From Campylobacter bilis (GTDB lineage Bacteria; Campylobacterota; Campylobacteria; Campylobacterales; Campylobacteraceae), in assembly GCF_016806695.1 (NCBI RefSeq), contig NZ_WUED01000006.1:43627-107626 (forward strand): a stretch of DNA of 64,000 nt, in the 5' to 3' direction. Shown one piece after another: positions 45,905 through 55,762 of this stretch. Position 1 is the stretch's first letter, and each line of letters opens with the position of its first letter. The notes below the pieces were generated by a model. The model saw only the letters and a program-made list of their open reading frames with translations. It was not told the origin of the DNA and searched no databases. A program made the position numbers and the translations under genes.

Positions 45905-46623
45905 TGCTTGAAATAGGTTTTTGTACCCTAGAAGATCAATGTCCTTATTTAAAAAACAAGCGTTGCAGGATAGAGTATAAATATATACAAAATTGTTCTA
46001 AACAAATTAATAATGAGTTAATAAGACGAGGTTGGCGGCGTTTTGGAAGATATTTTTCTCGTCCTATTTGTAAGGACTGCGAAGAATGTTTGAGTTTAAG
46101 AATTTTAGCACGTGAATATGAGTTTTCAAAAAGTGAAAGAAGGGTTATTAATAAAAACTTTAATACTAAAATCATACTTAAAACACCTAGTTTGAGTAAT
46201 GAGCATTTGTTTTTGTATGATAAATATCATCGTTTTATGGAAGAAAAGAAAAATTGGAAGCATTATGATTTAAATTTTAATCAATATCATAATCTTTATA
46301 TTGATGGTTTTATGAATTTTGGATATGAACTTACATTTTATATAGAAGATAAGCTTGTTTGTGTTGATTTAATCGATATTTTAGAGGATGGGATTTCAAG
46401 TATTTATTGTTTTTATGATCCTGATTTTTCTTTTTTATCTTTAGGCAAGTTTTCTTTATTGAGTGAGATTAAAATAGCTAAAAAAATGAATCTTGATTAT
46501 ATTTATCTTGGATATTTTGTAAAAAAATGTCAATCTTTATCTTATAAAGCCGATTATACACCCAATGAAATTTTAAAGGGCACAAGTTCGCTTTTTGAAA
46601 ATGAGCTTTTATGGGAGAAATAA
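45904..46623 (+). CDS. bpt: Aspartate/glutamate leucyl-tRNA-protein transferase
   Basis: A 239-aa aminoacyl-transferase of the N-end rule pathway. An N-terminal cysteine-rich segment ([13 protein letters not shown]) precedes the family blocks [29 protein letters not shown] and [19 protein letters not shown]. Bacterial Bpt adds Leu to proteins starting with Asp or Glu, marking them for ClpAP. Arginyl transferase (Ate) is the eukaryotic alternative. It starts one base into the preceding stop and abuts the next gene. Confidence 0.85.
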   Translation: MLEIGFCTLEDQCPYLKNKRCRIEYKYIQNCSKQINNELIRRGWRRFGRYFSRPICKDCEECLSLRILAREYEFSKSERRVINKNFNTKIILKTPSLSNEHLFLYDKYHRFMEEKKNWKHYDLNFNQYHNLYIDGFMNFGYELTFYIEDKLVCVDLIDILEDGISSIYCFYDPDFSFLSLGKFSLLSEIKIAKKMNLDYIYLGYFVKKCQSLSYKADYTPNEILKGTSSLFENELLWEK

Positions 46624-47430
46624 ATGCAAATCGTGCAAACTTTACAAAGCATACATGTTAATACAGATGATATTAGTGTGTTTCAGTATTTTAAAGATTT
46701 GATTGGTAAAAATTTCACAAAAGTACTAGGAAGGAAAAATAAGATTTTTTCTTTTTTTCAAGAGGATGAAATTCCACAGCGTCGTTATTTCTTAAAAGTT
46801 TTAAATCAAAAATATCGTAAAAGTACTAATGAGAATATACAGAATTTACAAGATGCTTATTTTAAAACCTTTAGATTGAATTTCAAACAAAGCAATATGC
46901 TTAAATCTATGCTTTTTATTAAGGTTGATTTTAATGCATTTGGAATTTTCATGCAATTAAGTTCTAATGAAAAGCTTTTTGTCACTTATATAAAAAATTA
47001 TTTTAAAGATCATGACATAGAATATGATGAAATGACTAATGTTTTGGTTTTAGGATATAAGGATGAAAATACTTTTGAACTTTTTGAGGCTTTTGCTGAT
47101 GAAAGTGAACATTTAAAATATTGTGTTAGTTTTAAAGTTGATCCTAATGCGTATAAGAAATTCCGTCAAAATATGCATAATAAAGAAAGCATGAAATGGA
47201 AATTTAATGCTTTAGCAAAACTTTTTAGTAATTATTTTAGCACTTTAGAATGTACCCCACAAAATGATCTTAGTGAAATTAGGCAAAAATATTTAATTTT
47301 GGTAAAAATTTATCATCCTGATTTTTATCAAGGCAAGAGTGAGTTAGAAAAAGCTTATGCAAGAGAACAATTTGAAAAAATACAAATTGCTTATGATAAT
47401 TTAAAAGCTCTTTATAAAAATAATACTTAA
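46624..47430 (+). CDS. Protein with C-terminal J-domain
   Basis: A 268-aa protein. The last 65 residues are a J-domain with the HPD tripeptide (ILVKIYHPDFYQG, near residue 235) between two helices, the second ending KIQIAYDNLKALY. The 200 residues ahead show no known domain and no cysteine-rich or Gly/Phe region. A C-terminal J-domain is the reverse of DnaJ and resembles DjlA-like or dedicated co-chaperones. It abuts bpt and ends 19 bases from convergent cmeF. Confidence 0.8.
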   Translation: MQIVQTLQSIHVNTDDISVFQYFKDLIGKNFTKVLGRKNKIFSFFQEDEIPQRRYFLKVLNQKYRKSTNENIQNLQDAYFKTFRLNFKQSNMLKSMLFIKVDFNAFGIFMQLSSNEKLFVTYIKNYFKDHDIEYDEMTNVLVLGYKDENTFELFEAFADESEHLKYCVSFKVDPNAYKKFRQNMHNKESMKWKFNALAKLFSNYFSTLECTPQNDLSEIRQKYLILVKIYHPDFYQGKSELEKAYAREQFEKIQIAYDNLKALYKNNT

Positions 47431-47449
47431 AAGTCCTTAAATATAATTT

Positions 47450-50400
47450 TCAATTTAATTTTTCTCTTTCGTAAATTTTTCTTAACTTGCTATCAAGTTT
47501 AAAGCAAAATTCAAAAAGTGCAGGAACAACAAGCAAAGTTAATAAAGTCGAACTTATGAGTCCAAAGATAATGGCTATGGCCATAGGTGAGTTTGCTTCA
47601 TAACCTGCACCTTTTGAAAAGGCAAGGGGAATCATAGCAAAAATCATTGCAAAAGTAGTCATTAATATAGCTCTTAAGCGCGATTTCCCAGCTATTAAAA
47701 GGGCTTTACTAGGATCTAAGCCTTCATGGCATTTTTTATTAGCAATGTCTACTAGTAAAATAGCATTTTTACCTACCATTCCAAAAAGTAAGATAATGGC
47801 AATTAATACAAAAAGTGAGAAATTATGTCCTGTGATAAAAAGCCCTATGCAAGTCCCACCAAAAGCCAAAGGCATGGTTATCATGATAATAAATGGTAAA
47901 ATAAGGCTTTCATACAGTGCGGCTAAAACAAGATAGATAAGAATAAAGGCTAGAACAATAGCCATGATAAAGCCTTGCACAGTTTCTCCTAAAAGATTGA
48001 TAAAACCTGAAAAAGCATAATTAAGATTTGTATTTTGTCCTAAAATATAGTCTTTATTTTCAAGCAAAAGCTTTTGTACTGTTCCTAAAGAGAGTTTATT
48101 AACTCCAGCTGTGATTTTAATAGATCGGTTTTTATTATAATGATTGATGTTTTTTAAGTCTTTAGTATATATGAAATCTACCACGCTTGAGAGTTCTAGA
48201 TTGCTGCCTTGATTGTTTTTAATATTGATGCGTTTTAAGGCTTCTATATTTTTTTTAAATTCAGGAGCAAAACTTAAAATAAGATCATCTTTTGAATTAC
48301 CTCTATCCATGCTTCCAACGCTAAGTTCTGAAAAAGAATAAGCCAAAACTTTAGCTATGTAATCAGGATTTATGTCTAAAATTTTTGCTTTTTCTTGATT
48401 AATATGCAAGGCAACTTGATCTTTTGTTGCGTTTGCATTATCGTTTATATCTACGATATGAGAATTGCTTGCTAGGATTTCTTTAGCACGGTTTGCGGCT
48501 TTTTTTAAAGTGTTTAAATCATCTCCTAAAACCAAAAATTGTACCGGATCGTCAATACCTGCACCTTCTATTTTGGGTAATTCTAAGATTTTAATTTTTA
48601 AGCTTTCATCTTGAAATTTTTGACGGTATAAGTTTACAATAGCACTTTGCCTTAGTTTTCTTTCTTCTAGTTTTTTAAGTTTAATATAAATTTTAGCCTT
48701 GGTTGCATCTTTAGCATCATCATAACCTACAAGTAAAAAGGCATATTGGACATTATCATCAAGTTGAATTTTTTCAAGTAAATGAAGACTTTTTTCTTTC
48801 ATGGCTTCTATGCTTAAATCTTTTTTACTTTCTAGTAAAACTTGAATTTGGCTATCATCTTCCATAGGTAGAAAATCAAGTCCTATACGTGTGCTTAAAG
48901 CAAAAGAAATCAAGATGAAAACAAAACTAATAAAGATAAATTTGATTTTATTTTGTAAAATTTTATGCAATAAGGCTTCGTATTTTTTTTCTATATTTTG
49001 AAAAAAAGATTCTGTTTTTTTGTAAAATTGACTTTCTTTAGGATTTAAAAATCTAGCTGAAAGACTTGGTATTAAAAATACACAAACTAAAAAACTTATA
49101 ATAATACCACTAGCCACACTTATACCCAAAGCATTGAAGAAAAGTCCAGGGATAGAGTCCATATAAGAAATGGGTATAAAAACGCAAAGTAAAACCATAG
49201 TGATGCTTAAAACACTAAAGCCTATTTCATTAATGCCTAAAAAAGCTGCCTCTAAAGGGGGATGAAATTTTAATTTTTTAGCAATATTTTCAATCACCAC
49301 TATAGCATCATCAATAAAAATTCCTATACTTAAAGTAAGGGCAATAAAGCTTAAACGATTTAAATCATAGCCTAAAAGATCAATAACAAAAAAGGTTGAA
49401 ATGATGGAAGTAGGTATAGCTACACAAGCAATAAGAGTCGCGCTAAAATTTCTTAAAAACAAAAATACTATTATAAGAGTAAGAAAAACTCCTAAAATCA
49501 TATCAAAAATTACTTGAGTAAGATGCTTGTGGATATTTAAACTTTTATCATAAAGTATATCAATGCTAATATCATTAGAAATTTGTTTTTCTAAAGTAGG
49601 CAAAGCTTTTTTAACGTTTTTTATCATTTCAAGGGTGTTATAGTCTGTGACTTTGCCTAATTCTAAAAGCACTCCTTCTTTACCATTATAAATAGCACTT
49701 TGTTTTTCATCCTCATAAAGATTTGAAATTTCAGCCACATCGCTTAAAAACACTCCAGGTTTGATACGAAGATTTGTAAGTTCTTTTAAATTTGTAGCTT
49801 CAAAATAACCTTTGATGATGTAATTATTGTGTTTGTTATTAAGCTCTCCTAAGGCTTGTTTGAAATTTTGACTTTGGATGATATTAGCAAGTTCAAAGGC
49901 ATTAAGATTATATTTTTTTAATTCATTGGGTTTTAATTCTATGCGGATTTGAGGTTTTAAAAAGCCTTTGGCTTCGATTTTTCCTACCCCATCTATTCTT
50001 TGTAAAAAAGGTTTGATTGTATCATTGATTTGATGCATAAGTTTTAATTTATCTTTAGAATATAAAAAAAGTGAAATAGCACTCCCTGAGTCTGAACTGA
50101 TTTTTTCAATTTGTGCTTTGCTAGCTAAGTTTAGCGTGCCTATTTTATCACGCACGTCATTAGCGGCTACTTCAAGATCTTTGCCAAGTTTAAATTCTAC
50201 AACGCTTACACTAAAATTATCATATGAGGTTGAAGTGATGGTTTTTACTCCATCAATTTGACTTAAAGCATTTTCTATTTCTTTAGTGATTTTAGATTCT
50301 ATGAAATTAAGATCGCCTTTGCTTTGGCTTGTAATTTTTATAAGAGGGATGGATACATTAGGGAATAAATTCACACTCATGTTAAAAGCTGAAATCAATC

Positions 50401-50467
50401 CAAAAATCATTAATGCTAGAAAAAACATAAGCGTAGTAATGGGTCTATTTATAGCTAATTTAAACAT
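47450..50467 (-). CDS. cmeF: RND efflux transporter CmeF
   Basis: A 1005-aa inner-membrane pump with twelve membrane segments. The proton-relay Asp pair is in IFIDDAIVVIENI (near residue 387), and later motifs include FGMVGKNAILLVDIANK. It starts MFKLAINRPITTLMFF, typical of AcrB-type proteins. With CmeE and CmeD it forms the second multidrug efflux system of C. jejuni, exporting drugs and bile-type compounds. It is the last gene of cmeDEF, three bases after cmeE. Confidence 0.94.
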   Translation of the reverse strand: MFKLAINRPITTLMFFLALMIFGLISAFNMSVNLFPNVSIPLIKITSQSKGDLNFIESKITKEIENALSQIDGVKTITSTSYDNFSVSVVEFKLGKDLEVAANDVRDKIGTLNLASKAQIEKISSDSGSAISLFLYSKDKLKLMHQINDTIKPFLQRIDGVGKIEAKGFLKPQIRIELKPNELKKYNLNAFELANIIQSQNFKQALGELNNKHNNYIIKGYFEATNLKELTNLRIKPGVFLSDVAEISNLYEDEKQSAIYNGKEGVLLELGKVTDYNTLEMIKNVKKALPTLEKQISNDISIDILYDKSLNIHKHLTQVIFDMILGVFLTLIIVFLFLRNFSATLIACVAIPTSIISTFFVIDLLGYDLNRLSFIALTLSIGIFIDDAIVVIENIAKKLKFHPPLEAAFLGINEIGFSVLSITMVLLCVFIPISYMDSIPGLFFNALGISVASGIIISFLVCVFLIPSLSARFLNPKESQFYKKTESFFQNIEKKYEALLHKILQNKIKFIFISFVFILISFALSTRIGLDFLPMEDDSQIQVLLESKKDLSIEAMKEKSLHLLEKIQLDDNVQYAFLLVGYDDAKDATKAKIYIKLKKLEERKLRQSAIVNLYRQKFQDESLKIKILELPKIEGAGIDDPVQFLVLGDDLNTLKKAANRAKEILASNSHIVDINDNANATKDQVALHINQEKAKILDINPDYIAKVLAYSFSELSVGSMDRGNSKDDLILSFAPEFKKNIEALKRINIKNNQGSNLELSSVVDFIYTKDLKNINHYNKNRSIKITAGVNKLSLGTVQKLLLENKDYILGQNTNLNYAFSGFINLLGETVQGFIMAIVLAFILIYLVLAALYESLILPFIIMITMPLAFGGTCIGLFITGHNFSLFVLIAIILLFGMVGKNAILLVDIANKKCHEGLDPSKALLIAGKSRLRAILMTTFAMIFAMIPLAFSKGAGYEANSPMAIAIIFGLISSTLLTLLVVPALFEFCFKLDSKLRKIYEREKLN

Positions 50468-50470
50468 GGT

Positions 50471-51211
50471 TTAGTCTTTAGTAATAATTCTACCTTCGCC
50501 AAAAAGTCCAGGTGTTAAATTTTGAGCTTCAACTTCAGCATAAATTTTTCTTGTTTTTATTTCTATGCTAGGATAAATAAGAGTGATTTTACCTTTGTAT
50601 TCGCTTTGATTTTGATCAATTTTATAAAAGAACTCATCACCTATTTTGACCTTGTCTTTATATTTTTCATCAAAGCTTAAGACAAGTTTGTTTTGCGGGT
50701 AAGAAAAAATTTCTATTAAGACTTGATTTACCCCGCTAACTCCTTCGCCTTTTTGTACAAATTTGTTCGCAACAATAGCATTATAAGGGGCACGAAGTTC
50801 TTTTTTTCTTAAGATATTTTGATAATAAATTATATTGATTTTTGCTTGAGACAGCTTTAAATTAGCAGCGTTAAATTCGGCTTTCATATCTTCATAGCTT
50901 TGCTTGTCGATTACATTTTTAACAGCTTGTATTTTTTGCATTTTGCTTTTGGTATTTTCATATTTGATAAGGGCGAGTTTATAGGAATTTTGTGCGTTTT
51001 CAAGGGCAATTTTTTCGCTTTCTTGATTAAGAGTGAGTAAAAGTTCTCCTTTTTGCACTTTTTGTCCTATTGTGACAAGGATTTGATCGACTAATCCTAT
51101 GCTTTCAAGGCTTAATTTGCTTTGTTTTAAAGCTTCTACATTAAAGCTTGCATAAATTTCTTCACCAAAAGAAAGATTAAAAGCGAGTAATAAAAATAAA
51201 ATTTTTTTCAT
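50471..51211 (-). CDS. cmeE: Periplasmic adaptor CmeE (membrane fusion protein)
   Basis: A 246-aa protein. A signal peptide (MKKILFLLLAFNLSFG) leads into a lipoyl half-motif (LVTIGQKVQKGELLLTL), a helical hairpin of about 75 residues, the second half (RAPYNAIVANKFVQKGEGV) and a beta-barrel. It is shorter than typical adaptors (about 350-400 aa) but of the size known for CmeE. It bridges CmeF to CmeD. It overlaps cmeD by four bases. Confidence 0.9.
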   Translation of the reverse strand: MKKILFLLLAFNLSFGEEIYASFNVEALKQSKLSLESIGLVDQILVTIGQKVQKGELLLTLNQESEKIALENAQNSYKLALIKYENTKSKMQKIQAVKNVIDKQSYEDMKAEFNAANLKLSQAKINIIYYQNILRKKELRAPYNAIVANKFVQKGEGVSGVNQVLIEIFSYPQNKLVLSFDEKYKDKVKIGDEFFYKIDQNQSEYKGKITLIYPSIEIKTRKIYAEVEAQNLTPGLFGEGRIITKD

Positions 51212-52491
51212 TCTTTAACCTTTAAACTAAGATCTATGCCTAAATTAAAATAATAATTTGCTTTTGTAATCTCTAACTCATTTTTAGCTAATTCTAAATC
51301 ACTTTGTGCTTTAAATTGAAGTTCTAAGGCTTGTAGGTATTCTATATAAGAAACAAGGCCAGCTTGGTATTTTTTATTTATACTTGTAAAGGATGATTTA
51401 GCAGCATTTAAGCTTAATTCTAAGGCATAAATTTGTTCTTTTAAGACCTTTAAACTTTTATCCAAAAACATTAATTCTTCTTCATTTTTTCTTTGATTAA
51501 GTCTTGCATTAGCGTTAGCTATTTGTACATTTAAACGTTCTTTTTCAACTTCTTTAGCTCTTGCATTAAAATCAAAGATTTTCCATTCTATAGCTATGAT
51601 AAATTGATTGCCTTGAGAGTATTTTTCTAAAAATTGATCGGCTAAATTTGCATAAGGGGCAGGGATTTTTGGATTATAATTATTTTTATAAAAACCAAAA
51701 TTGTCTTGGATGTATAATTTTGGAAAATATTGTGCTTTAGCTAAATTCACATTTTCTTTAGCTAAATTTATTTGTTCTTTTGCCATTAATACTTCATAAT
51801 TTTGACTTGTTTGTTGATAGGGATTTTCTAAAAAGGCTTGCCCTTTTGGGGTGAAATTGGTATTGCTTAAAATTTTAATTTCTTTTTGTATTTTAGTAAG
51901 TTGTAATTGGGCTTGACTTAATTCTAGTAAACTTAAATGGTATTTAGCTTCAATGCTTTGAAGTTCGTCTTTACTGCTAAGTCCTGCATCATAAAATTTT
52001 TGCAATCTTTCAAAAGTGGATTGGAGTAATTTGACTTTTTGTTCATTTAAGAGTAGAATTTTTTCAAGGCTTAAGGTATTAAAATACAGCGTAGCTGCAT
52101 TTAAAGCTAGGTAATTTTTACTTTGTTCTTTGTTTAAAAGACTTAATTTTTCTTTGCTTTCTAGAATTCTTAAATTAGCCTCTCTTGCTCCCCCATCAAA
52201 AAGTAAAAGTTTAAGAGAAACATTAGCAAATAAGCTTTCTTGTGGATCAGTGATAAAACGGTCTTTGTTATTTGCTATATAAGCTGAATTTAGACTAAGG
52301 CTTGGCAAATAGTTTCTAAGAGTTTGGCTTTTTGTTAAATTGGCTTGTTGATTTTGTATTTGTTTAATAAGATATTGTTCATTGTTTTGGCTTAATACTA
52401 TAAATTCTCTTAAATTAGAAGCAGACACTAGCAAAGGTAGAAAAGCTAAAGCCATAGCTTTTGGGATAAAAATTAAATATTTTTCAAACAT
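51208..52491 (-). CDS. cmeD: Outer-membrane efflux channel CmeD (TolC family)
   Basis: A 427-aa TolC-type protein with signal peptide (residues 1-24). It has two repeats of long alpha-hairpins; the paired motifs include LSLNSAYIANN and LYIQDNFGFYKN (strands) and KFYDAGLSSKDEL and KKYQAGLVSYIEYLQAL (helix turns). It provides the exit duct of CmeDEF. It is the first gene of the operon; the 126-base gap to divergent lepA would hold both promoters. Confidence 0.92.
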   Translation of the reverse strand: MFEKYLIFIPKAMALAFLPLLVSASNLREFIVLSQNNEQYLIKQIQNQQANLTKSQTLRNYLPSLSLNSAYIANNKDRFITDPQESLFANVSLKLLLFDGGAREANLRILESKEKLSLLNKEQSKNYLALNAATLYFNTLSLEKILLLNEQKVKLLQSTFERLQKFYDAGLSSKDELQSIEAKYHLSLLELSQAQLQLTKIQKEIKILSNTNFTPKGQAFLENPYQQTSQNYEVLMAKEQINLAKENVNLAKAQYFPKLYIQDNFGFYKNNYNPKIPAPYANLADQFLEKYSQGNQFIIAIEWKIFDFNARAKEVEKERLNVQIANANARLNQRKNEEELMFLDKSLKVLKEQIYALELSLNAAKSSFTSINKKYQAGLVSYIEYLQALELQFKAQSDLELAKNELEITKANYYFNLGIDLSLKVKE

Positions 52492-52577
52492 AAGGTATTT
52501 TATTATGCTTTATATAAATTTCAATTGAAGTTTTTTGTATAAAATAGAATTTAATTTGTTTTAAACATAAATTTTGT

Positions 52578-52583
52578 TAAAAT
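52578..52583 (+). promoter_or_regulatory. Candidate -10 box for lepA
   Basis: TAAAAT preceded by TTTTGT lies 35-40 bases ahead of the lepA start, in the gap shared with divergent cmeD. Confidence 0.4.
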
Positions 52584-52617
52584 TCCAAACTTTTAAAAAT
52601 TTATTTAGGATGATATT

Positions 52618-54414
52618 TTGTCAATTAAAAATATTAGAAATTTTTCTATTATAGCACATATAGATCATGGTAAATCTACTCTTGCGGATAGGATTATAAG
52701 CGAATGTGGGGCTATTAGCCAAAGACAAATGAGTTCGCAAGTTATGGATACTATGGATATAGAAAAAGAACGCGGTATTACTATAAAAGCACAATCGGTG
52801 CGTTTAAACTATAAATTAAATAATGAAAATTTTATTTTAAATCTTATTGATACTCCAGGTCATGTTGATTTTTCTTATGAGGTGAGCCGTTCTTTGGCTA
52901 GTTGTGAAGGGGCTTTGCTTGTAGTTGATGCTAGTCAAGGAGTTGAGGCACAAACCATAGCTAATGTTTATATCGCACTTGAAAATAATCTTGAAATCAT
53001 TCCTGTAATTAACAAAATCGATTTGCCTAATGCAGATGTTGAAAAAGTTAAGCACGAAATTGAGCATATTATAGGTATAGATTGTAAAGAGAGTATTTGT
53101 GTGAGTGCTAAAACAGGTGCAGGGATTAAAGAACTTTTAGAGGCTATTATCACTAAAATTCCTGCACCTAAAAGTGATGATGATGCTCCAACTAAGGCTT
53201 TAATTTATGATTCTTGGTTTGATAATTATTTAGGGGCTTTGGCTTTGGTGAGAATTTATGAAGGTAAAATTGCTAAAAATGATGAAGTTTTGGTAATGAG
53301 TACAGATAAAAAACACATAGTTCAAGATCTTTTTTATCCTCATCCTTTAAGTCCTGTTAAAACTCAATGTTTAAAATCTGGCGAAGTGGGCGTTGTAGTT
53401 TTAGGGCTTAAAACTGTAGGCGATGTGCAAGTAGGGGATACCATTACTTTAGTTAAAAATAAAGCCAAAATTCCTATAGAAGGCTTTGAAAAGGCTAAAG
53501 CTTTTGTATTTGCAGGACTTTATCCTATAGAAACGGATAAATTTGAAGATTTAAGAGATGCTTTGGATAAATTAAAATTAAATGATAGTTCTATTACCTA
53601 TGAGCCTGAAACTTCTTTGGCTTTGGGCTTTGGTTTTAGAGTAGGATTTTTAGGGCTTTTGCATATGGAAGTGATTAAAGAAAGGCTTGAAAGAGAATTT
53701 AATCTTGATCTTATTGCTACTGCACCTACAGTAACTTATGAAATCCATCAAACAGATGGACAAATCATTAAAATTCAAAATCCTAGCGAGCTTCCCCCTG
53801 TTAATAAAATAGCTTATATTAAAGAACCTTACGTTAAATCCACTATTATAACGCCTAGCGAATTTTTAGGGAATTTGATTTCTCTTTTAAACCGTAAAAG
53901 AGGAGTACAAGTAAAAATGGATTATATTACACCTGAGCGTGTTTTATTAGAATATGATGTGCCTTTAAATGAGATAGTAATGGATTTTTATGATAAATTA
54001 AAATCTTTAACAAAAGGCTATGCAAGTTTTGATTATGAGGCTATTGATTTACGCGTGGGAGATTTGGTTAAGCTTGATATTAAAGTAGCGGGTGAAAATG
54101 TCGATGCTTTAAGTATTATCGTGTCAAATGAAAAAGCTCAAAGCAAGGGAAGAGAATTAGTAAGTGCTATGAAAGAAATTGTACCCAGACAGCTTTTTGA
54201 AGTGGCTATTCAAGCAAGCATAGGTAATAAAATCATTGCAAGAGAAACAGTTAAATCTGTAGGCAAAAATGTAACTGCAAAATGCTATGGTGGCGATATT
54301 ACTAGAAAAAGAAAGCTTTTAGAAAAGCAAAAAGAAGGTAAGAAAAGAATGAAAGCTATAGGTAAGGTTAATTTACCTCAAGAAGCCTTTTTAAGTGTAC
54401 TGAAGATAGATTAA
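52618..54414 (+). CDS. lepA: Elongation factor 4 (LepA)
   Basis: A 598-aa translational GTPase. G1 [10 protein letters not shown] lies near residue 13, [17 protein letters not shown] is G3, and NKIDLP is G4. The LepA-specific C-terminal domain ends in [18 protein letters not shown]. It acts on stalled or misplaced ribosomes during elongation and initiation. The start is TTG at 52618, with AGGA about eight bases ahead; the product then begins [14 protein letters not shown], as expected. Confidence 0.95.
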   Translation: MSIKNIRNFSIIAHIDHGKSTLADRIISECGAISQRQMSSQVMDTMDIEKERGITIKAQSVRLNYKLNNENFILNLIDTPGHVDFSYEVSRSLASCEGALLVVDASQGVEAQTIANVYIALENNLEIIPVINKIDLPNADVEKVKHEIEHIIGIDCKESICVSAKTGAGIKELLEAIITKIPAPKSDDDAPTKALIYDSWFDNYLGALALVRIYEGKIAKNDEVLVMSTDKKHIVQDLFYPHPLSPVKTQCLKSGEVGVVVLGLKTVGDVQVGDTITLVKNKAKIPIEGFEKAKAFVFAGLYPIETDKFEDLRDALDKLKLNDSSITYEPETSLALGFGFRVGFLGLLHMEVIKERLEREFNLDLIATAPTVTYEIHQTDGQIIKIQNPSELPPVNKIAYIKEPYVKSTIITPSEFLGNLISLLNRKRGVQVKMDYITPERVLLEYDVPLNEIVMDFYDKLKSLTKGYASFDYEAIDLRVGDLVKLDIKVAGENVDALSIIVSNEKAQSKGRELVSAMKEIVPRQLFEVAIQASIGNKIIARETVKSVGKNVTAKCYGGDITRKRKLLEKQKEGKKRMKAIGKVNLPQEAFLSVLKID

Positions 54415-54504
54415 ATAATATCATTTTAAATAGGGCTTGAAATTTGCTTGTATTTTCAATACAATTTGAAAAAATTTTTAAATAATTTTTTTGGAGGAGG
54501 AATG

Positions 54505-55149
54505 ATGTTTAAAAAATTTTTGATTTTTGTAGTGCCAATTTTCTTTTTAAATGCTTGTGCAAGCAAGCAAAATGTTTTTACACAAGTTGATCAGCTTTCT
54601 CAAAAAACCCAGTGTGTTTCTTGTGAGAGTTCTGATGGTTTTGAAGCTAAAATTAAAGGTCTTTTGTATGTTAGTGATGTTGGGATTAAATGTTGTGCTA
54701 ATAAACGCACTTTAGATACGGGAGTGGCTTTAAAAAAAGTTTATTTACACCGTTTTTATGATTTAAAAGAAAATCAAAAAGTTTTTAATGCAAAAAGGAA
54801 AAATTTATTAGTTGATCTTAATTTTAATGCTGTATTTTATGTTTATTTAAAACAAGAGCTTCAAGCTAGAGGTATAATAGTACTTGATAATAATGAAGCC
54901 AATTCTCCTTATGTAAGTAAAATTGATTTAGAATTTATATCTTATAGTGCAAGTCAAGATAGTATAGGATTGCACTCAAAGCTTGTGGGAGTTTTAAGAG
55001 TAAATGATATTAATAAAAATAAAAAATTTACTATCCGCACTAAACAAGATGTGCAAGGTTTTGATAATATAAAAGAGATAACTTTTTATACCCATTTGCT
55101 AATAAAACAAATGGCAAATAAGGCCGCAAGCCTCATTTGTGAACTTTGA
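54505..55149 (+). CDS. mapA: Outer-membrane lipoprotein MapA
   Basis: A 214-aa lipoprotein with lipobox LNAC (Cys18). The mature part contains paired cysteines (CVSC near residue 36, CC near 61), EAKIKGLLYVSDVGI and a long conserved C-terminus TIRTKQDVQGFDN. MapA is an outer-membrane lipoprotein used as a C. jejuni species marker; several residues differ from the C. jejuni sequence as I recall it. The frame opens at 54448, but ATG at 54505 follows GGAGGAGG at seven bases and gives the normal signal peptide. Confidence 0.88.
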   Translation: MFKKFLIFVVPIFFLNACASKQNVFTQVDQLSQKTQCVSCESSDGFEAKIKGLLYVSDVGIKCCANKRTLDTGVALKKVYLHRFYDLKENQKVFNAKRKNLLVDLNFNAVFYVYLKQELQARGIIVLDNNEANSPYVSKIDLEFISYSASQDSIGLHSKLVGVLRVNDINKNKKFTIRTKQDVQGFDNIKEITFYTHLLIKQMANKAASLICEL

Positions 55150-55722
55150 GATGTTTAAATTGTAGAGCTTTTGCTCTGCTTAGTTTTTGCGATTTATGTG
55201 AATTAGAACTTGGAGAGTTTTCTTTAAGTACAAGAAAACTAGAGGGCGATTTTAAGGTTTATTCTTTTTATAAATACCATGAAATACAGTATTTACTTCG
55301 TTCTAAGCATCATTTTTATGGTTATTTTGTTTATAATATACTTGCAAAGCTGAGTTTTGCAAAATTCCAAGAATTTTTTAATCCTCAAATAAAAATTAAT
55401 GCCATAGCCTTAGATGATAAGGTTGAAAATAGGCTTTATTCTCATTCAGCAATTTTAGCCAAACATCTTAAACCAAAAATATATAAAACCTTTATTTAAC
55501 GTTTTAAAAGCATAAAATAATGTTAAATATGCGGGTAAAAGTTTGGTATTTCGTCAAAAAAATAAAAGAAATTATAAACTTTTAAAAACCCTTCATCATC
55601 CTGTGATTTTAGTAGATGATATTGTTACTACAGGTTCTAGTATTTTGCAAGCAAAAGAAATTTTAGAACAAAATAAAATTCGCGTACTTTTTGCTCTTGT
55701 TTTAGCTGATGCAAAAGTTTAA
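55146..55722 (+). pseudogene. ComF-type phosphoribosyltransferase, frameshift plus nonsense
   Basis: TTG at 55146 overlaps the mapA stop. The first frame has a ComF-type zinc ribbon (CLNC, later CDLC) and the ComF middle region (YLLRSKHHFYGY), ending at 55499. The frame shifts near A5/A4 runs at 55475-55488, where one base less would restore KPLFNVLKA. A TAA at 55513-55515 then interrupts it, and the remainder carries the PRPP motif VILVDDIVTTGSSI to 55722. An intact protein would be about 191 aa. ComF-family proteins are needed for natural transformation in H. pylori. It is nonfunctional as read. Confidence 0.82.
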
Positions 55723-55727
55723 TGTGT

Positions 55728-55733
55728 TATAAT
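55728..55733 (+). promoter_or_regulatory. -10 box for gyrA
   Basis: TATAAT preceded by TGTGT lies about 30 bases ahead of the gyrA ATG and just after the comF remnant. AGAAGG then precedes the start codon. Confidence 0.55.
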
Positions 55734-55762
55734 TAGAAATTCGAACTGATAGAAGGATTTTT

